Assembly: GCA_017405875.1 (NCBI GenBank) | Contig: JAFQZM010000029.1 | Location: forward strand, 1-64,000 | DNA: 64,000 nucleotides | Source of the DNA: a bacterium | Lineage (GTDB): Bacteria > UBP6 > UBA1177 | Direction of reading: 5' to 3' | Shown here: piece after piece, positions 9,355 to 17,341 of the stretch | How the letters are laid out: every line of letters begins with the position of its first letter | How positions within the stretch are numbered: position 1 is the stretch's first letter | Notes under the pieces: model-generated | What the model saw: the letters and a program-made list of their open reading frames with translations, nothing else | Told to the model about the DNA's origin: nothing | The model's database searches: none | Translations under genes and position numbers: made by a program

Positions 9355-10419
9355 TCATCTGTCAAAAATTGGCAATTTGTTATAACATCGTTTAGCATTC
9401 ACATGTGCCAAAACATCTCCAGCAGATGTCAAAATAAAATAGGGAGAAATATTGTTCCACCAATGCTTTAATTCTGATAGTTTTTGGTAAGAAGAAAATT
9501 GTTCGTTGAATTTTTCTTCTATATTTTTTTGCAAACGGCTATTTTGTTCATACATACTCCATATGTCGTGCAAAGCTTTTCTTTGATTTTTATTGTATCT
9601 ACCATCAATGGAAAATTTATTTACAATATTTAACCTAGTATAATCATTACAAAATTCATTATCTACAAGAATATCTTGAGGAATATTGTTGAAATCAATG
9701 ATTTCCAAAACTTTTCTATAATTCTCCGAGCTCTTACGAATTCCAGTACAAATATATCCACCAAAATTCTCTCTTAAGCAATAAGGTAGTTTATTTATTT
9801 CGTTATATGGAAAAGTCCGAATCATTCCCAACAATTCTAGATGATCAATCCAATTATATCCTACGGGCAAATCCATGTACATTATTTCTCCAAATAAATA
9901 GTTTAATTTTGAGAGACAATCATTCATGGAAGAACCGGTCGGAACAAATTTTTTAACAGAATAATAAGTCGTTAAACCACAAAGCGCATCGTCATCAATT
10001 TGATCAAGTATTTCGACAACCTTTGTAATGCTCGCTTTTTTCTTAATACTTGACTTGTTTTCAATTCTATGCGCAAGCAATTCGGCAAGAATTTTATAAT
10101 CATAACTTCTTTCTGTGCATGCTGCTGTTAACTGTGCCTTTTTTAAAAGTATTTGAAAAGCTGGATCTGAAAACGAGTTGAAATTTTTCTCAATTTTTTC
10201 TATGTCTGGAATCAGAATGCTTTTAAATTCATCCAATCGTTTATTGGCAATTTCCAAGGCTCCGGCTGTGTTCTCTTCGATTGCTTTTTTGGCAATTTCC
10301 AAACATATTTCACGTGCTCTCTGCTCTGAAATTCCTTGATAAATATTGATTATTTCAGCTTGTATTTGATGCGAATTGTCTCCAATCACTATTTGATTTT
10401 CTTCTGTTTTATTTAACAT
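9355..10419 (-). CDS. LPO_1073/Vpar_1526-like protein (putative defence or conflict component)
   Basis: A 354-residue soluble protein. It starts with a short polar beta-like segment (QIVIGDNSHQIQAEIIN), followed by GISEQRAREICLEIAKKA and then a mostly helical body. The opening, from GDNS to the REI helix, resembles what I recall of the LPO_1073/Vpar_1526 family, whose function is not established; I could not run a profile search. It overlaps the 64-residue membrane protein gene by 11 bases, so the two are translationally coupled. The region is visibly more A+T-rich than the flanking lipoprotein genes and interrupts that cluster, which suggests acquisition by transfer. Confidence 0.55.
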   Translation of the reverse strand: MLNKTEENQIVIGDNSHQIQAEIINIYQGISEQRAREICLEIAKKAIEENTAGALEIANKRLDEFKSILIPDIEKIEKNFNSFSDPAFQILLKKAQLTAACTERSYDYKILAELLAHRIENKSSIKKKASITKVVEILDQIDDDALCGLTTYYSVKKFVPTGSSMNDCLSKLNYLFGEIMYMDLPVGYNWIDHLELLGMIRTFPYNEINKLPYCLRENFGGYICTGIRKSSENYRKVLEIIDFNNIPQDILVDNEFCNDYTRLNIVNKFSIDGRYNKNQRKALHDIWSMYEQNSRLQKNIEEKFNEQFSSYQKLSELKHWWNNISPYFILTSAGDVLAHVNAKRCYNKLPIFDR

Positions 10420-10603
10420 TTATCTCTCCGACTTGTGTTGAATGTGTACCATCCCCATTTGTTTTTTGTATCATCGTTGTTTTTTTTACAGTTATGTTTA
10501 CCCCTATTTTATAACCAAATATTCCACCCAAAATCAATCCAACAACACCAGTTAAAATCGATGTCCCAATGCCATTAAAAACCCATTCATACCAATTATT
10601 CAT
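10409..10603 (-). CDS. Small single-pass membrane protein with glycine zipper and GDGTHSTQ tail
   Basis: A 64-residue protein: a short N-terminal amphipathic start (NNWYEWVF), one transmembrane helix with GxxxG spacing (GVVGLILGGIFGYKIG), and a polar tail ending THSTQVGEINVK. The tail motif echoes the N-terminus of the neighbouring 354-residue protein (GDNSHQIQAEIIN), suggesting that the two contact each other or share a beta-strand module. It overlaps the upstream gene by 8 bases and the downstream gene by 11. Function is unknown; a membrane sensor or effector in a defence operon is a guess. Confidence 0.6.
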   Translation of the reverse strand: MNNWYEWVFNGIGTSILTGVVGLILGGIFGYKIGVNITVKKTTMIQKTNGDGTHSTQVGEINVK

Positions 10604-11258
10604 TTTCTTTGTCCTGATTTTTCCATGTAAAAATTAGATCACTTCTGGGGACATTTTTTATCGAGAGGGAATAAGTCTTGCTTAACTCGTTGAATGTCTG
10701 CGTTATTGATGGAAGATTTTCGCTATCACTATTAATAAAAGTCGCCTTGCCGTTTTTAATAAATTGAGCATCTGAAATATCAATATTAACCATCATATAT
10801 TTTGCGTAATAAGGAATGTGAAGCCCTATATTTCCCTCTTGTAATTTGCGGCTGACAATGACATCTCCAATAAAAAAAAGTGGTTCGTTATCAGGACCAG
10901 TAATTTCATATTTTAAAATGTTTCTATACTCTTCGAATTTGTCTTTGTTCAAAATTTTTTCTTTAGGTTTAAATTCATAGAAAAGAATTTTATCGTTCGA
11001 AGCTTTTACTTCGTCTTGATATTTTACAGGTCTGTGCGGTGCATCGACAAGAGATGAGCCGTGATATATTACTATCGCCATACCGTCTTCTGTCGGAGCC
11101 TTTTTTATCTTAATATTTACCATACCGTATTTTATTGTGATTTCATCTACATCTGGACTTCCATCATCATTAAAAATGGTATTTCTTAGATCTTGCGGGT
11201 TTGGATAGTCTTCATTTTTTGGAACAATAATAAAATTTGAAACATGATTTTCTGTCAT
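10596..11258 (-). CDS. Unrecognised soluble protein, first gene of the three-gene operon
   Basis: I do not recognise this 220-residue protein. It has no signal peptide or transmembrane segment, is acidic and polar, and appears rich in beta strands, with a central basic/polar segment. The ATG at 11256-11258 (MTENHV) is preferred because GGAGAGAG lies directly upstream; an in-frame ATG five codons earlier would place that ribosome site inside the gene. The stop overlaps the start of the small membrane protein by 8 bases. Position suggests it is the sensor or regulator of the module, but the sequence does not show this. Confidence 0.6.
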   Translation of the reverse strand: MTENHVSNFIIVPKNEDYPNPQDLRNTIFNDDGSPDVDEITIKYGMVNIKIKKAPTEDGMAIVIYHGSSLVDAPHRPVKYQDEVKASNDKILFYEFKPKEKILNKDKFEEYRNILKYEITGPDNEPLFFIGDVIVSRKLQEGNIGLHIPYYAKYMMVNIDISDAQFIKNGKATFINSDSENLPSITQTFNELSKTYSLSIKNVPRSDLIFTWKNQDKENE

Positions 11259-11352
11259 ATCTCTCTCCATCAATCAAATTATAAAATGTTAAAAACCTGT
11301 ATTTTTCATCCGTTGCCATCCTTTTATTTGAGTTATCTTACACAACTTTCCC

Positions 11353-13584
11353 CTAATCCGCAGTTCTTACACAACGGACATTGTTTAATGAAGCCTTAGT
11401 GGTAAAACCATTATCTCCATTCGAGAAATCGACGAACACACCATCACTACCATAGGTGGTAGAAGACCAATAATAGCCGTCTTTAAAACTGCCTATCAAA
11501 TTTCTGTTGTTATAAACAATTAAAAGTTCCTCTTTCGTAGGAAGACGCCAGTCGGTTTGACCTGCTAAAAAGGAATAGTTGCATATATCCAGTGCAGTAA
11601 ACCAGGAACTCCCAACTCCTCCGTTTGCATCTTCCCGCGCAACTATCAGACCACGTGATTCAAGAATGACATAAGGCGGAAGTTGTGCTACAAAACTAAC
11701 AATATTTCCGTAAACCATAAGTGTCCCGACTTTTGTATAAGCTCTGACATAATAGGTCGCTCCAGTTTCGAGATCGCTGACTGTGCGTGCATAAGAACCC
11801 GTTCCTGTTCCGGATGCACTTACCGTAAGAACTCCCTCCTCATCAAGGGTCGGAACCTGCATCTTTCCATAAATAAATCCGCGCTCGGTGTAAGCCGGAT
11901 CACCAATGCTTTCTATCGTACCGTTGAATGTCGCGGTCGTATCATCAATATCAGACACTTCCTGAGTTGTTACAACAGGAAGAACCTTGCTGAAATCTAA
12001 CGTAACTTCATTGCCGTAAGATATGCTTTGACTGCTCAGCGCATAGGCGCGAACATAATAGATTTTATTCATTTCTAGTTCACTTACATTCACAGAAAAA
12101 TCGCCTGTTCCTGTGCCTGTGGCAACTTTCTTTGTGTCATCTTGTACCGTAGGATTGTGAACAGTCCCATATACAAAGCCGCGTTCAGTATATGCCGGAT
12201 CTCCCACACTCTCTATTGCACCGTTCAAAGTAGCAGTTCCACCGCTTATGCTTATATTTGTTGGTTCTTTGGTCTGAACTATTGGTTTTTCTGCATTAAA
12301 CTCCAATTTTACTTCATTTCCGTAACCAATTCCCGCCTCGCTTATTGCATAAGCACGAATGTAATAAATCGTGTTTATCTCAAGTTCCGTGACTTTGATG
12401 GAAAAAGCTCCCTCTCCGTTGCCGGTCACTTCTTTTTTGTTGTCGTCTTCCACTGCCGGGTTGTGATCGTGCCCCCAAACAAAACCACGTTCGGTATAGG
12501 CAGGATCGCCGATACTTACTATTGTTCCGTTGAATGTAGCTGTTCCGCTGCCGAAACTGATATTTGTAGGATGTTCGGTCGTCAGTTCCGGAAGACTTTG
12601 ATGAGGTTTGAAAGTTACGACATTCGTGCTGTAAGCAACTCCCGCTTCATTTATCGCATAACCTCTGACATAGTATTCTTCACCGAGCTCAAGCCCTGTT
12701 ACTGTCGCGGAATAAAGATTTTCTTCCGTGACTTTAGCCGTAAGCTGTGCGATCGTGTTTTCAAGTGTCGGATTCGACTCAAGTGCATACACAAAACCGC
12801 GCTCGCTATAGCTCGGAACGCCCTTCGTCAATATCTCGGCATTCAAAACTGCGGTGGAAGAAGTGATATTCGTTGTCTCCAAAGTGTTTAGTGTCGGAAG
12901 AACCGTGGCGTTTGTCGCCTTAACCTTGAGCTGCTTGTTGCCGTCATTGGATGTGACATGAATCGTCGTTACATTTTCACCGCTTTCCAAAAGGCTTCGG
13001 TCGATGTTCACGATGACACCCTGAGTGCCGCCCTCTTTAAGTTCGCCCGACTCTTTGCTGAGAGATGCAATCCAGTTGGCGGAAAATGAAATTTCCCACT
13101 CAAGTTTTTCATATCCGTCGTTGAAGATGTTGAATTGACGCGAAACATCGGAAAGTTTCTCTCCGAAATCAAGCTCGGAAATGTCTTTTCCGTTATCATC
13201 GACGATTCTCAGTGCTGCCGGAAGTTTTTCCAGCTGAACATCGCCTTTTGCTTGTTTACCGGATTCTACAGTGATGGAACTGCTGTTGTCGCTGAAACCT
13301 GTTTTTGTCACAAACAGAGTGTAAGTGCCGGCTGCAACTTCATTGAACTCAAACTGACCGTCACTGCCTGTAACCGTTTTCAAGCCTGTTGGCTGAAGTT
13401 CAACTCCTGCATTGATTATGGATTCACCGGTTGCCTTGTCGGTAACAATACCGTAAATCGAACCTGTTTCCCCAGAATCGTTGCTACCTGAACCGCCGTT
13501 GCCGGATCCTTCCGAACCGCCGCAACTGACCAGAAATGCAAAAACCGCGAAAACTGCAGTTAAAATCGATAGTGTTTGTTTCAT
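11353..13584 (-). CDS. Modular lipoprotein with FN3-like repeats and a DUF1566 domain
   Basis: A 743-residue lipoprotein. Lipobox FLVSC (about 17-21) and a Gly/Ser/Asn linker are followed by a CarboxypepD_reg-like domain and a BACON-like domain close in sequence to those at 1-423. The middle has about four repeats of roughly 90-95 residues with the pattern TATFNGTI-x-S-x-GDPAYTERGF-x-YG ... G-x-G-x-F-S-x-x-V-x-x-LE-x-x-x-x-YYVRAYA, typical of FN3-like beta-sandwich repeats in secreted proteins. A single DUF1566/Lcl domain (WRLPTKEELL, YYWSSTTYG, NNVRCVR) ends the protein. It swaps the Cys/Trp arrays of its paralogues for FN3-like units while keeping the head and tail. Confidence 0.85.
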   Translation of the reverse strand: MKQTLSILTAVFAVFAFLVSCGGSEGSGNGGSGSNDSGETGSIYGIVTDKATGESIINAGVELQPTGLKTVTGSDGQFEFNEVAAGTYTLFVTKTGFSDNSSSITVESGKQAKGDVQLEKLPAALRIVDDNGKDISELDFGEKLSDVSRQFNIFNDGYEKLEWEISFSANWIASLSKESGELKEGGTQGVIVNIDRSLLESGENVTTIHVTSNDGNKQLKVKATNATVLPTLNTLETTNITSSTAVLNAEILTKGVPSYSERGFVYALESNPTLENTIAQLTAKVTEENLYSATVTGLELGEEYYVRGYAINEAGVAYSTNVVTFKPHQSLPELTTEHPTNISFGSGTATFNGTIVSIGDPAYTERGFVWGHDHNPAVEDDNKKEVTGNGEGAFSIKVTELEINTIYYIRAYAISEAGIGYGNEVKLEFNAEKPIVQTKEPTNISISGGTATLNGAIESVGDPAYTERGFVYGTVHNPTVQDDTKKVATGTGTGDFSVNVSELEMNKIYYVRAYALSSQSISYGNEVTLDFSKVLPVVTTQEVSDIDDTTATFNGTIESIGDPAYTERGFIYGKMQVPTLDEEGVLTVSASGTGTGSYARTVSDLETGATYYVRAYTKVGTLMVYGNIVSFVAQLPPYVILESRGLIVAREDANGGVGSSWFTALDICNYSFLAGQTDWRLPTKEELLIVYNNRNLIGSFKDGYYWSSTTYGSDGVFVDFSNGDNGFTTKASLNNVRCVRTAD

Positions 13585-13609
13585 TGAAAAGCTCCTAAAA
13601 TTTATTCAA

Positions 13610-14494
13610 TTACCATCTGACACAGCGGACGGAATAACTTTCCGTAACAGCATCGCAATCCTGACCATGGTTATAAAAATATAACGAGATCGCACCTTGA
13701 TCGCATGAGGAAGAAGACCAATAGCCATCGTCCTCGCCAAAAATATTACCCGAAGCACCATATCTGTTAAGCGTGTCCAAGACATCTGCAGAAGGCAGAC
13801 TCCAATCAGAATAACCGCCTTCTGAAAGTTCGTCACAATAAGTCATTGCAGAGTTCCAATCCAAATCCTGACGTGCACGTGCCGACCAAATGTAGCCGTC
13901 GTACTTGCAAGGAGTTTTGTTACTGGCACCACATTCTGGAAAAACAGCTCCGCATTCATATTCGTCATACTCTGTTGCAATACAAACTTCATTTCCGCAA
14001 GGATTGGAATCGCACGGAGAGACACATTTACCACTCGACATATAACCTTCATTAAAATAACCATCATCACAAATGCAGTTGTAATTATCGTCAACAGTCC
14101 TTGCCTCACAGGTACCATGAGTACCGCAATGATTTTTTGCACACTTATTGGCAATCTGGACATCACGGCGCACCATTTTGTTTTCAACTGTAATTACATA
14201 ATCATCAATAAGATCTCTGTATCCGGCTTTAGAAACTGTCAGTGAATAGTCTCCAGGATTTATATTTCTGAACTCGAACATACCGTCAGAACCAGTTAGA
14301 GCAGTTTCACCGCTTGGACGAAGCTGAACATTTGCATTCGCCACATCATCTCCTGTATCATAATCTGTTACATGACCGTAAATACCGCGGGAATCACTTG
14401 CTTCACCGTCACCAGATCCTTCCGAACCGCCGCAACTGACTAAAAATGCAAGAGCTGCGAAAACCAAAAGCATTGAAATGATTGATTTTTTCAT
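13610..14494 (-). CDS. Lipoprotein with carboxypeptidase-regulatory-like, EGF-like and DUF1566 domains
   Basis: A 294-residue lipoprotein when started at the ATG at 14492-14494, which has GGAG nine bases upstream and gives a standard lipoprotein signal peptide ending FLVSC. An upstream extension would add 41 residues ahead of the signal and is unlikely. After a short linker come a CarboxypepD_reg-like domain (GIYGHVTDYDTGDD...), one EGF-like module (CAKNHCGTHGTC...CICDDGYF), a further Cys-rich segment, and one DUF1566/Lcl domain (WSLPSADVL, YWSSSSC, YSVRCVRW). It lacks the BACON-like domain, so it is a short form of the family. Confidence 0.85.
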   Translation of the reverse strand: MKKSIISMLLVFAALAFLVSCGGSEGSGDGEASDSRGIYGHVTDYDTGDDVANANVQLRPSGETALTGSDGMFEFRNINPGDYSLTVSKAGYRDLIDDYVITVENKMVRRDVQIANKCAKNHCGTHGTCEARTVDDNYNCICDDGYFNEGYMSSGKCVSPCDSNPCGNEVCIATEYDEYECGAVFPECGASNKTPCKYDGYIWSARARQDLDWNSAMTYCDELSEGGYSDWSLPSADVLDTLNRYGASGNIFGEDDGYWSSSSCDQGAISLYFYNHGQDCDAVTESYSVRCVRW

Positions 14495-14570
14495 TTTTCT
14501 TTTCTCCATAACAAATTCCTTGTGAGACATTTTAGAAAACGTCTCTTTGACCCGAACAAAGAACATGCCT

Positions 14571-14611
14571 AAATAAAAAACTTCCGCCGCTTCTTTAAAA
14601 AAGCGGCGGAA
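14571..14611 (-). terminator. Rho-independent terminator after the 108-aa lipoprotein gene
   Basis: TTCCGCCGCTT (14582-14592) pairs perfectly with AAGCGGCGGAA (14601-14611), an 11-bp G+C-rich stem with an 8-base loop. On the minus strand it is followed by G and a T-run (14575-14580), the standard intrinsic-terminator layout. It ends transcription coming from 14656-14982 and separates it from the lipoprotein gene at 13610. Confidence 0.9.
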
Positions 14612-14655
14612 AACCAAGAATCGGATCAGTCTTTTCTGTTAGAAAACTCGCGGTT

Positions 14656-14982
14656 TCACTCTGTTTTTTTGAGTGTTATCGTGATGTTTTCAGTTTCTCC
14701 TGCAACAGGTTTTACAGTCTTGCGGTTGGTAGAGTAACCGGTTTTCGAGACAGTAACGGTGTACTGCTGGACATCCAGATCAGAAAAATCGAAATAGCCG
14801 TCACTGCCGGTAAATGTGCTTTTGCCGCTAGGACTCAGATTGACGCTTGCTCCCTCGATCGCATCGTGGGTGTCAAGATCTATGACCTGTCCTGTAATGC
14901 GCGAAAAATTGCTGGAACTTACGGCGGGTTCGCACGAAACGAAAAATGCAAGAGCAGCAAAACAAAAAATAAGTTTTTTCAT
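14656..14982 (-). CDS. Small lipoprotein made of one carboxypeptidase-regulatory-like domain
   Basis: A 108-residue lipoprotein: signal peptide with lipobox FVSC (about 14-17), then a single CarboxypepD_reg-like beta-sandwich (ITGQVIDLDTHDAIEGASVNLSPSGKSTFTGSDG is split over its first strands). It is the minimal version of the head domain shared by the large lipoproteins, without middle or tail modules. It starts 12 bases after the stop of the gene at 14995-15831, so the two are probably cotranscribed, and a strong terminator follows it. Confidence 0.8.
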   Translation of the reverse strand: MKKLIFCFAALAFFVSCEPAVSSSNFSRITGQVIDLDTHDAIEGASVNLSPSGKSTFTGSDGYFDFSDLDVQQYTVTVSKTGYSTNRKTVKPVAGETENITITLKKTE

Positions 14983-14994
14983 CGTTCAAAACCT

Positions 14995-15831
14995 CTAAAA
15001 ATTAAGATTCATGGCAAGACCGAATGAATAGGGCGTAGCGCTTGGAGCAAAAACAATTTTTTTGCCGTTTTTGTCAAACAGAGCAGGTTTTCCCGGAGAC
15101 ACTATACCGTCAATAATGTTTGCTATGTAGAGTGCGGCGGCAGCACCTACGAAACCCCAACCTGCATAACCGGCGTAATTTGACCAGTCGGTATAACTCT
15201 TTTTTTGGCCTGTATCGTGCGTAGAATTAATTTTGCTTTTGTAATAAGATTTCATGCTGAACGATGCAACAATTCCGCCGATAAAAAGAACTTCTCCGCC
15301 GATGAACAAACCGCCCTTAACTTTTTGACCTTTATATATTTGCGCCATACCTGGAACAAAAACACGACCGGAAAATGGATACTCATCAGAGTCATATACC
15401 TCATCAAACAATTCCGATTTGCCGAGGTCTTTCGGCAGTTGGACCATAATATATACCGTATATTCATTCACACACCTGCCGTCTCTTTTTCTTACTGTTA
15501 CTATAGGCTCCGATTCACGCAATGTCTGATAAGCCACAGTTCTGTATGTAGCATCATCACAAGAAGTCAGTTTGCCGTCTTTAACTATACAATCAAGCCC
15601 GATAAAACTGGCAGCAGCCTTTCCTATCTCGATTTCCGCATTTTTTTTTGCATCTTTATGATTGATTCCAATACCTTTAACAACTGTTATGATTGATTTC
15701 TGACCGCGCCAAGTTCTGCCTTTAGTCCATTCCGGGATTTCAGCTTTTTCAGAAATACATTCTTGAGCGGAAACAATTATTGCAAAAGAAATGAGACTCA
15801 GAAAAAGCAATGCCTTAAAGCAAAGTTTCAT
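14995..15831 (-). CDS. Exported LPP20-like protein with C-terminal membrane hairpin domain
   Basis: A 278-residue protein with a signal peptide (about 1-22, VSAQ) and a middle domain (about 35-145) in which AKKNAEIEIGKAAASFIG and a following VNEYTVYIMVQLPK strand resemble LPP20-type domains. A C-terminal part follows with PGMAQIYKGQKVKGG and two or three hydrophobic segments, similar to DUF5683-type domains of outer-surface or envelope proteins. Family names are assigned from pattern only. It is 13 bases downstream of the lipoprotein at 15845-16510, which also has an LPP20-like body, suggesting a shared envelope role. Confidence 0.6.
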   Translation of the reverse strand: MKLCFKALLFLSLISFAIIVSAQECISEKAEIPEWTKGRTWRGQKSIITVVKGIGINHKDAKKNAEIEIGKAAASFIGLDCIVKDGKLTSCDDATYRTVAYQTLRESEPIVTVRKRDGRCVNEYTVYIMVQLPKDLGKSELFDEVYDSDEYPFSGRVFVPGMAQIYKGQKVKGGLFIGGEVLFIGGIVASFSMKSYYKSKINSTHDTGQKKSYTDWSNYAGYAGWGFVGAAAALYIANIIDGIVSPGKPALFDKNGKKIVFAPSATPYSFGLAMNLNF

Positions 15832-15844
15832 TTATGACTCCTTT

Positions 15845-16510
15845 TTATTCGAATACCTGAGTATTCTCTTTAGCGTGTTTAGCCTGTTCTCCAGCTTTTT
15901 CCGTTTTATAATTGCTGAGAGCTTCTTTCATCTCTTTCTTGAAATTATGATGTTGGAAATCGAGTTTTTCTTTCTCTTCTTCAGAAACCATATCCGGAGC
16001 TGCATCAGCTAAAGCATCTGCAAGTTTATCTCTGGAAATTTTAATTTGCAGATATATGGTTCCTCTGCCATATTTATCAGCTTTTTTCGATTGCTGAAGA
16101 CAAGCGTCTTTTGTCTCTCCCAACATTGTATCTATAATGTGATTAAATCCGTTCTCCATTTTAGATGCAATATCATCACCCTTATTATTGCCGTAGTTGT
16201 TTCTATAGCTTGTCATCAATCCCTGAACAGCATGCTTTGCTTTCTGGGCACAGTCGTCTTGTGCATGTTGACGGGCAAATGTTATAGCATCACCGCGTCT
16301 AGCCTTTGTCGTTGTAACAATCTGCGTGCAAGAAAAGAAGTCGGTATCTGCATCAGCCACAAAACAAGGAATGCTTATGGTCTCTTCATCCCAACTCTCT
16401 TCGTCTTCTCCCTGCTGTCCAGCTGCTGATTGCGAAACCTTCTGCTGTGACGCACATGCCGCCATAAAGAATACGAAAACCATCATTGATACGAACATGA
16501 ATTTTTTCAT
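15845..16510 (-). CDS. LPP20-like lipoprotein
   Basis: A 221-residue lipoprotein when started at the ATG at 16508-16510, which follows AAGGAGAGAAAG. The signal peptide ends in the lipobox MAAC (about 16-19), followed by a polar acidic linker. The body (about 50-190) has a region in which Ala-rich helices alternate with strands (DAITFARQHAQDDCAQKAKH and YGRGTIYLQIKISRDKL), as in LPP20-like domains; the tail is Lys/Glu-rich and likely helical. The palindrome at 16573-16596 lies about 63 bases upstream. Cotranscription with 14995-15831 is likely. Confidence 0.65.
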   Translation of the reverse strand: MKKFMFVSMMVFVFFMAACASQQKVSQSAAGQQGEDEESWDEETISIPCFVADADTDFFSCTQIVTTTKARRGDAITFARQHAQDDCAQKAKHAVQGLMTSYRNNYGNNKGDDIASKMENGFNHIIDTMLGETKDACLQQSKKADKYGRGTIYLQIKISRDKLADALADAAPDMVSEEEKEKLDFQHHNFKKEMKEALSNYKTEKAGEQAKHAKENTQVFE

Positions 16511-16572
16511 CTTTCTCTCCTTAAAAAAAGTTAGTAAAAAAAACCTAAACAAAAAAACTCTTCTTTTTACAT

Positions 16573-16596
16573 TTTTGTTGGATATAGTCAACAAAA
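16573..16596. promoter_or_regulatory. Operator-like palindrome B, TTTTGTTG-N8-CAACAAAA
   Basis: Perfect 8-bp inverted arms (16573-16580 and 16589-16596) around GATATAGT, upstream of the lipoprotein gene at 15845-16510. The same arms and nearly the same spacer occur at 17124-17147. On the minus strand, TTGTTG inside the palindrome could act as a -35 with TGTAAA 17 bases on as a poor -10. A repressor site is the simplest reading. Confidence 0.6.
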
Positions 16597-16646
16597 TTTC
16601 TTTAAAAGGAGAAACGTTTGAAATCTTTAGGTAAATAGAAAAATAC

Positions 16647-17054
16647 TTACCTGACGCACCTAATATCACCTAAGTTTTTGATTTTATTATTACAGTCATT
16701 TTTACCTTTAAAAAACCCGATGCAGGATGCAGAATCCGGATCTTTCTGAGAATCTGACGATGACCAGAACCAGAATTCGTCCGACTTGTCGATCCCGCAG
16801 ATTTTCTGTATTTTATAAATTGTTTTGAGTTCTTCGATCGTAGGAATGTGCCAGTCAGTGAAGCCTCCCAATTTCAGATTTTTTGCGTATTCCATTGCAT
16901 CATGCCAGTTCATCGGGGTTTCGGCACTTCCTTTTTGAATCATCCTGATCGTGCCCAAGGGCGGCACCACTTCAATATAGTCGCCTCGGTCGATAAAATT
17001 TCTTGAAACTTCCGAACTTGACTTATTTTCGGCTGCACCTTTTTTCCGTGCCAA
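16647..17054 (-). CDS. DUF1566 protein without export signal
   Basis: A 135-residue protein if read from the TTG at 17052-17054, which sits behind the strongest ribosome site nearby (AAGGAGGGAGACC). Longer forms starting upstream would place that site inside the gene. It carries a short polar start (ARKKGAAENKSS) and one DUF1566/Lcl domain with WHIPTIEELKTIY, FWFWSSSDS and IRCVR. Unlike the other DUF1566 proteins here it has no signal peptide or lipobox, so it should be cytoplasmic. It is transcribed divergently from an XRE regulator and has palindrome A upstream. Confidence 0.7.
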   Translation of the reverse strand: MARKKGAAENKSSSEVSRNFIDRGDYIEVVPPLGTIRMIQKGSAETPMNWHDAMEYAKNLKLGGFTDWHIPTIEELKTIYKIQKICGIDKSDEFWFWSSSDSQKDPDSASCIGFFKGKNDCNNKIKNLGDIRCVR

Positions 17055-17123
17055 GGTCTCCCTCCTTAAAAACAGCACTTTCACTTCAATATCGAAACTG
17101 CAAAAGTCGCTTTCATATATCAT

Positions 17124-17147
17124 TTTTGTTGGATTTATACAACAAAA
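17124..17147. promoter_or_regulatory. Operator-like palindrome A, TTTTGTTG-N8-CAACAAAA
   Basis: Perfect 8-bp inverted arms (17124-17131 and 17140-17147) around GATTTATA, 70-93 bases upstream of the TTG start of the DUF1566 gene. On the minus strand TTGTTG, 17 bases, then TGATAT makes a plausible promoter overlapping the palindrome. Its twin is at 16573-16596. Confidence 0.6.
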
Positions 17148-17278
17148 TTTTGTTAAAAAATTCGGTTGGCAACATTACAATAATATGACGGTCGATTTGC
17201 TTTACACAAGAAGAAGTTCAATTATCTCGAACTCGCGATTTCTTTTGTATTTTTGCGGCGTTATCATGCTGAAACTCT

Positions 17279-17306
17279 TTGACATCCGGAAACGGATTAT
17301 TATAAT
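17279..17306 (+). promoter_or_regulatory. Consensus sigma-70 promoter for the XRE regulator
   Basis: TTGACA at 17279-17284 and TATAAT at 17301-17306 with a 16-base spacer, both perfect consensus hexamers. It would start transcription about 30 bases before the GTG of the regulator gene. Confidence 0.85.
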
Positions 17307-17341
17307 GCCTGCGATTTTTTTGCTTATTGAGGTCAAATATC

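Noticed and set aside
9355-11258. A classical toxin-antitoxin pair
   Set aside because: No known toxin fold or DNA-binding antitoxin domain is visible in the three proteins.
444-14494. Diversity-generating retroelement targeting the DUF1566 tails
   Set aside because: DUF1566 domains are known retroelement targets, but I see no reverse transcriptase, no template repeat and no near-identical variable repeats in the window.
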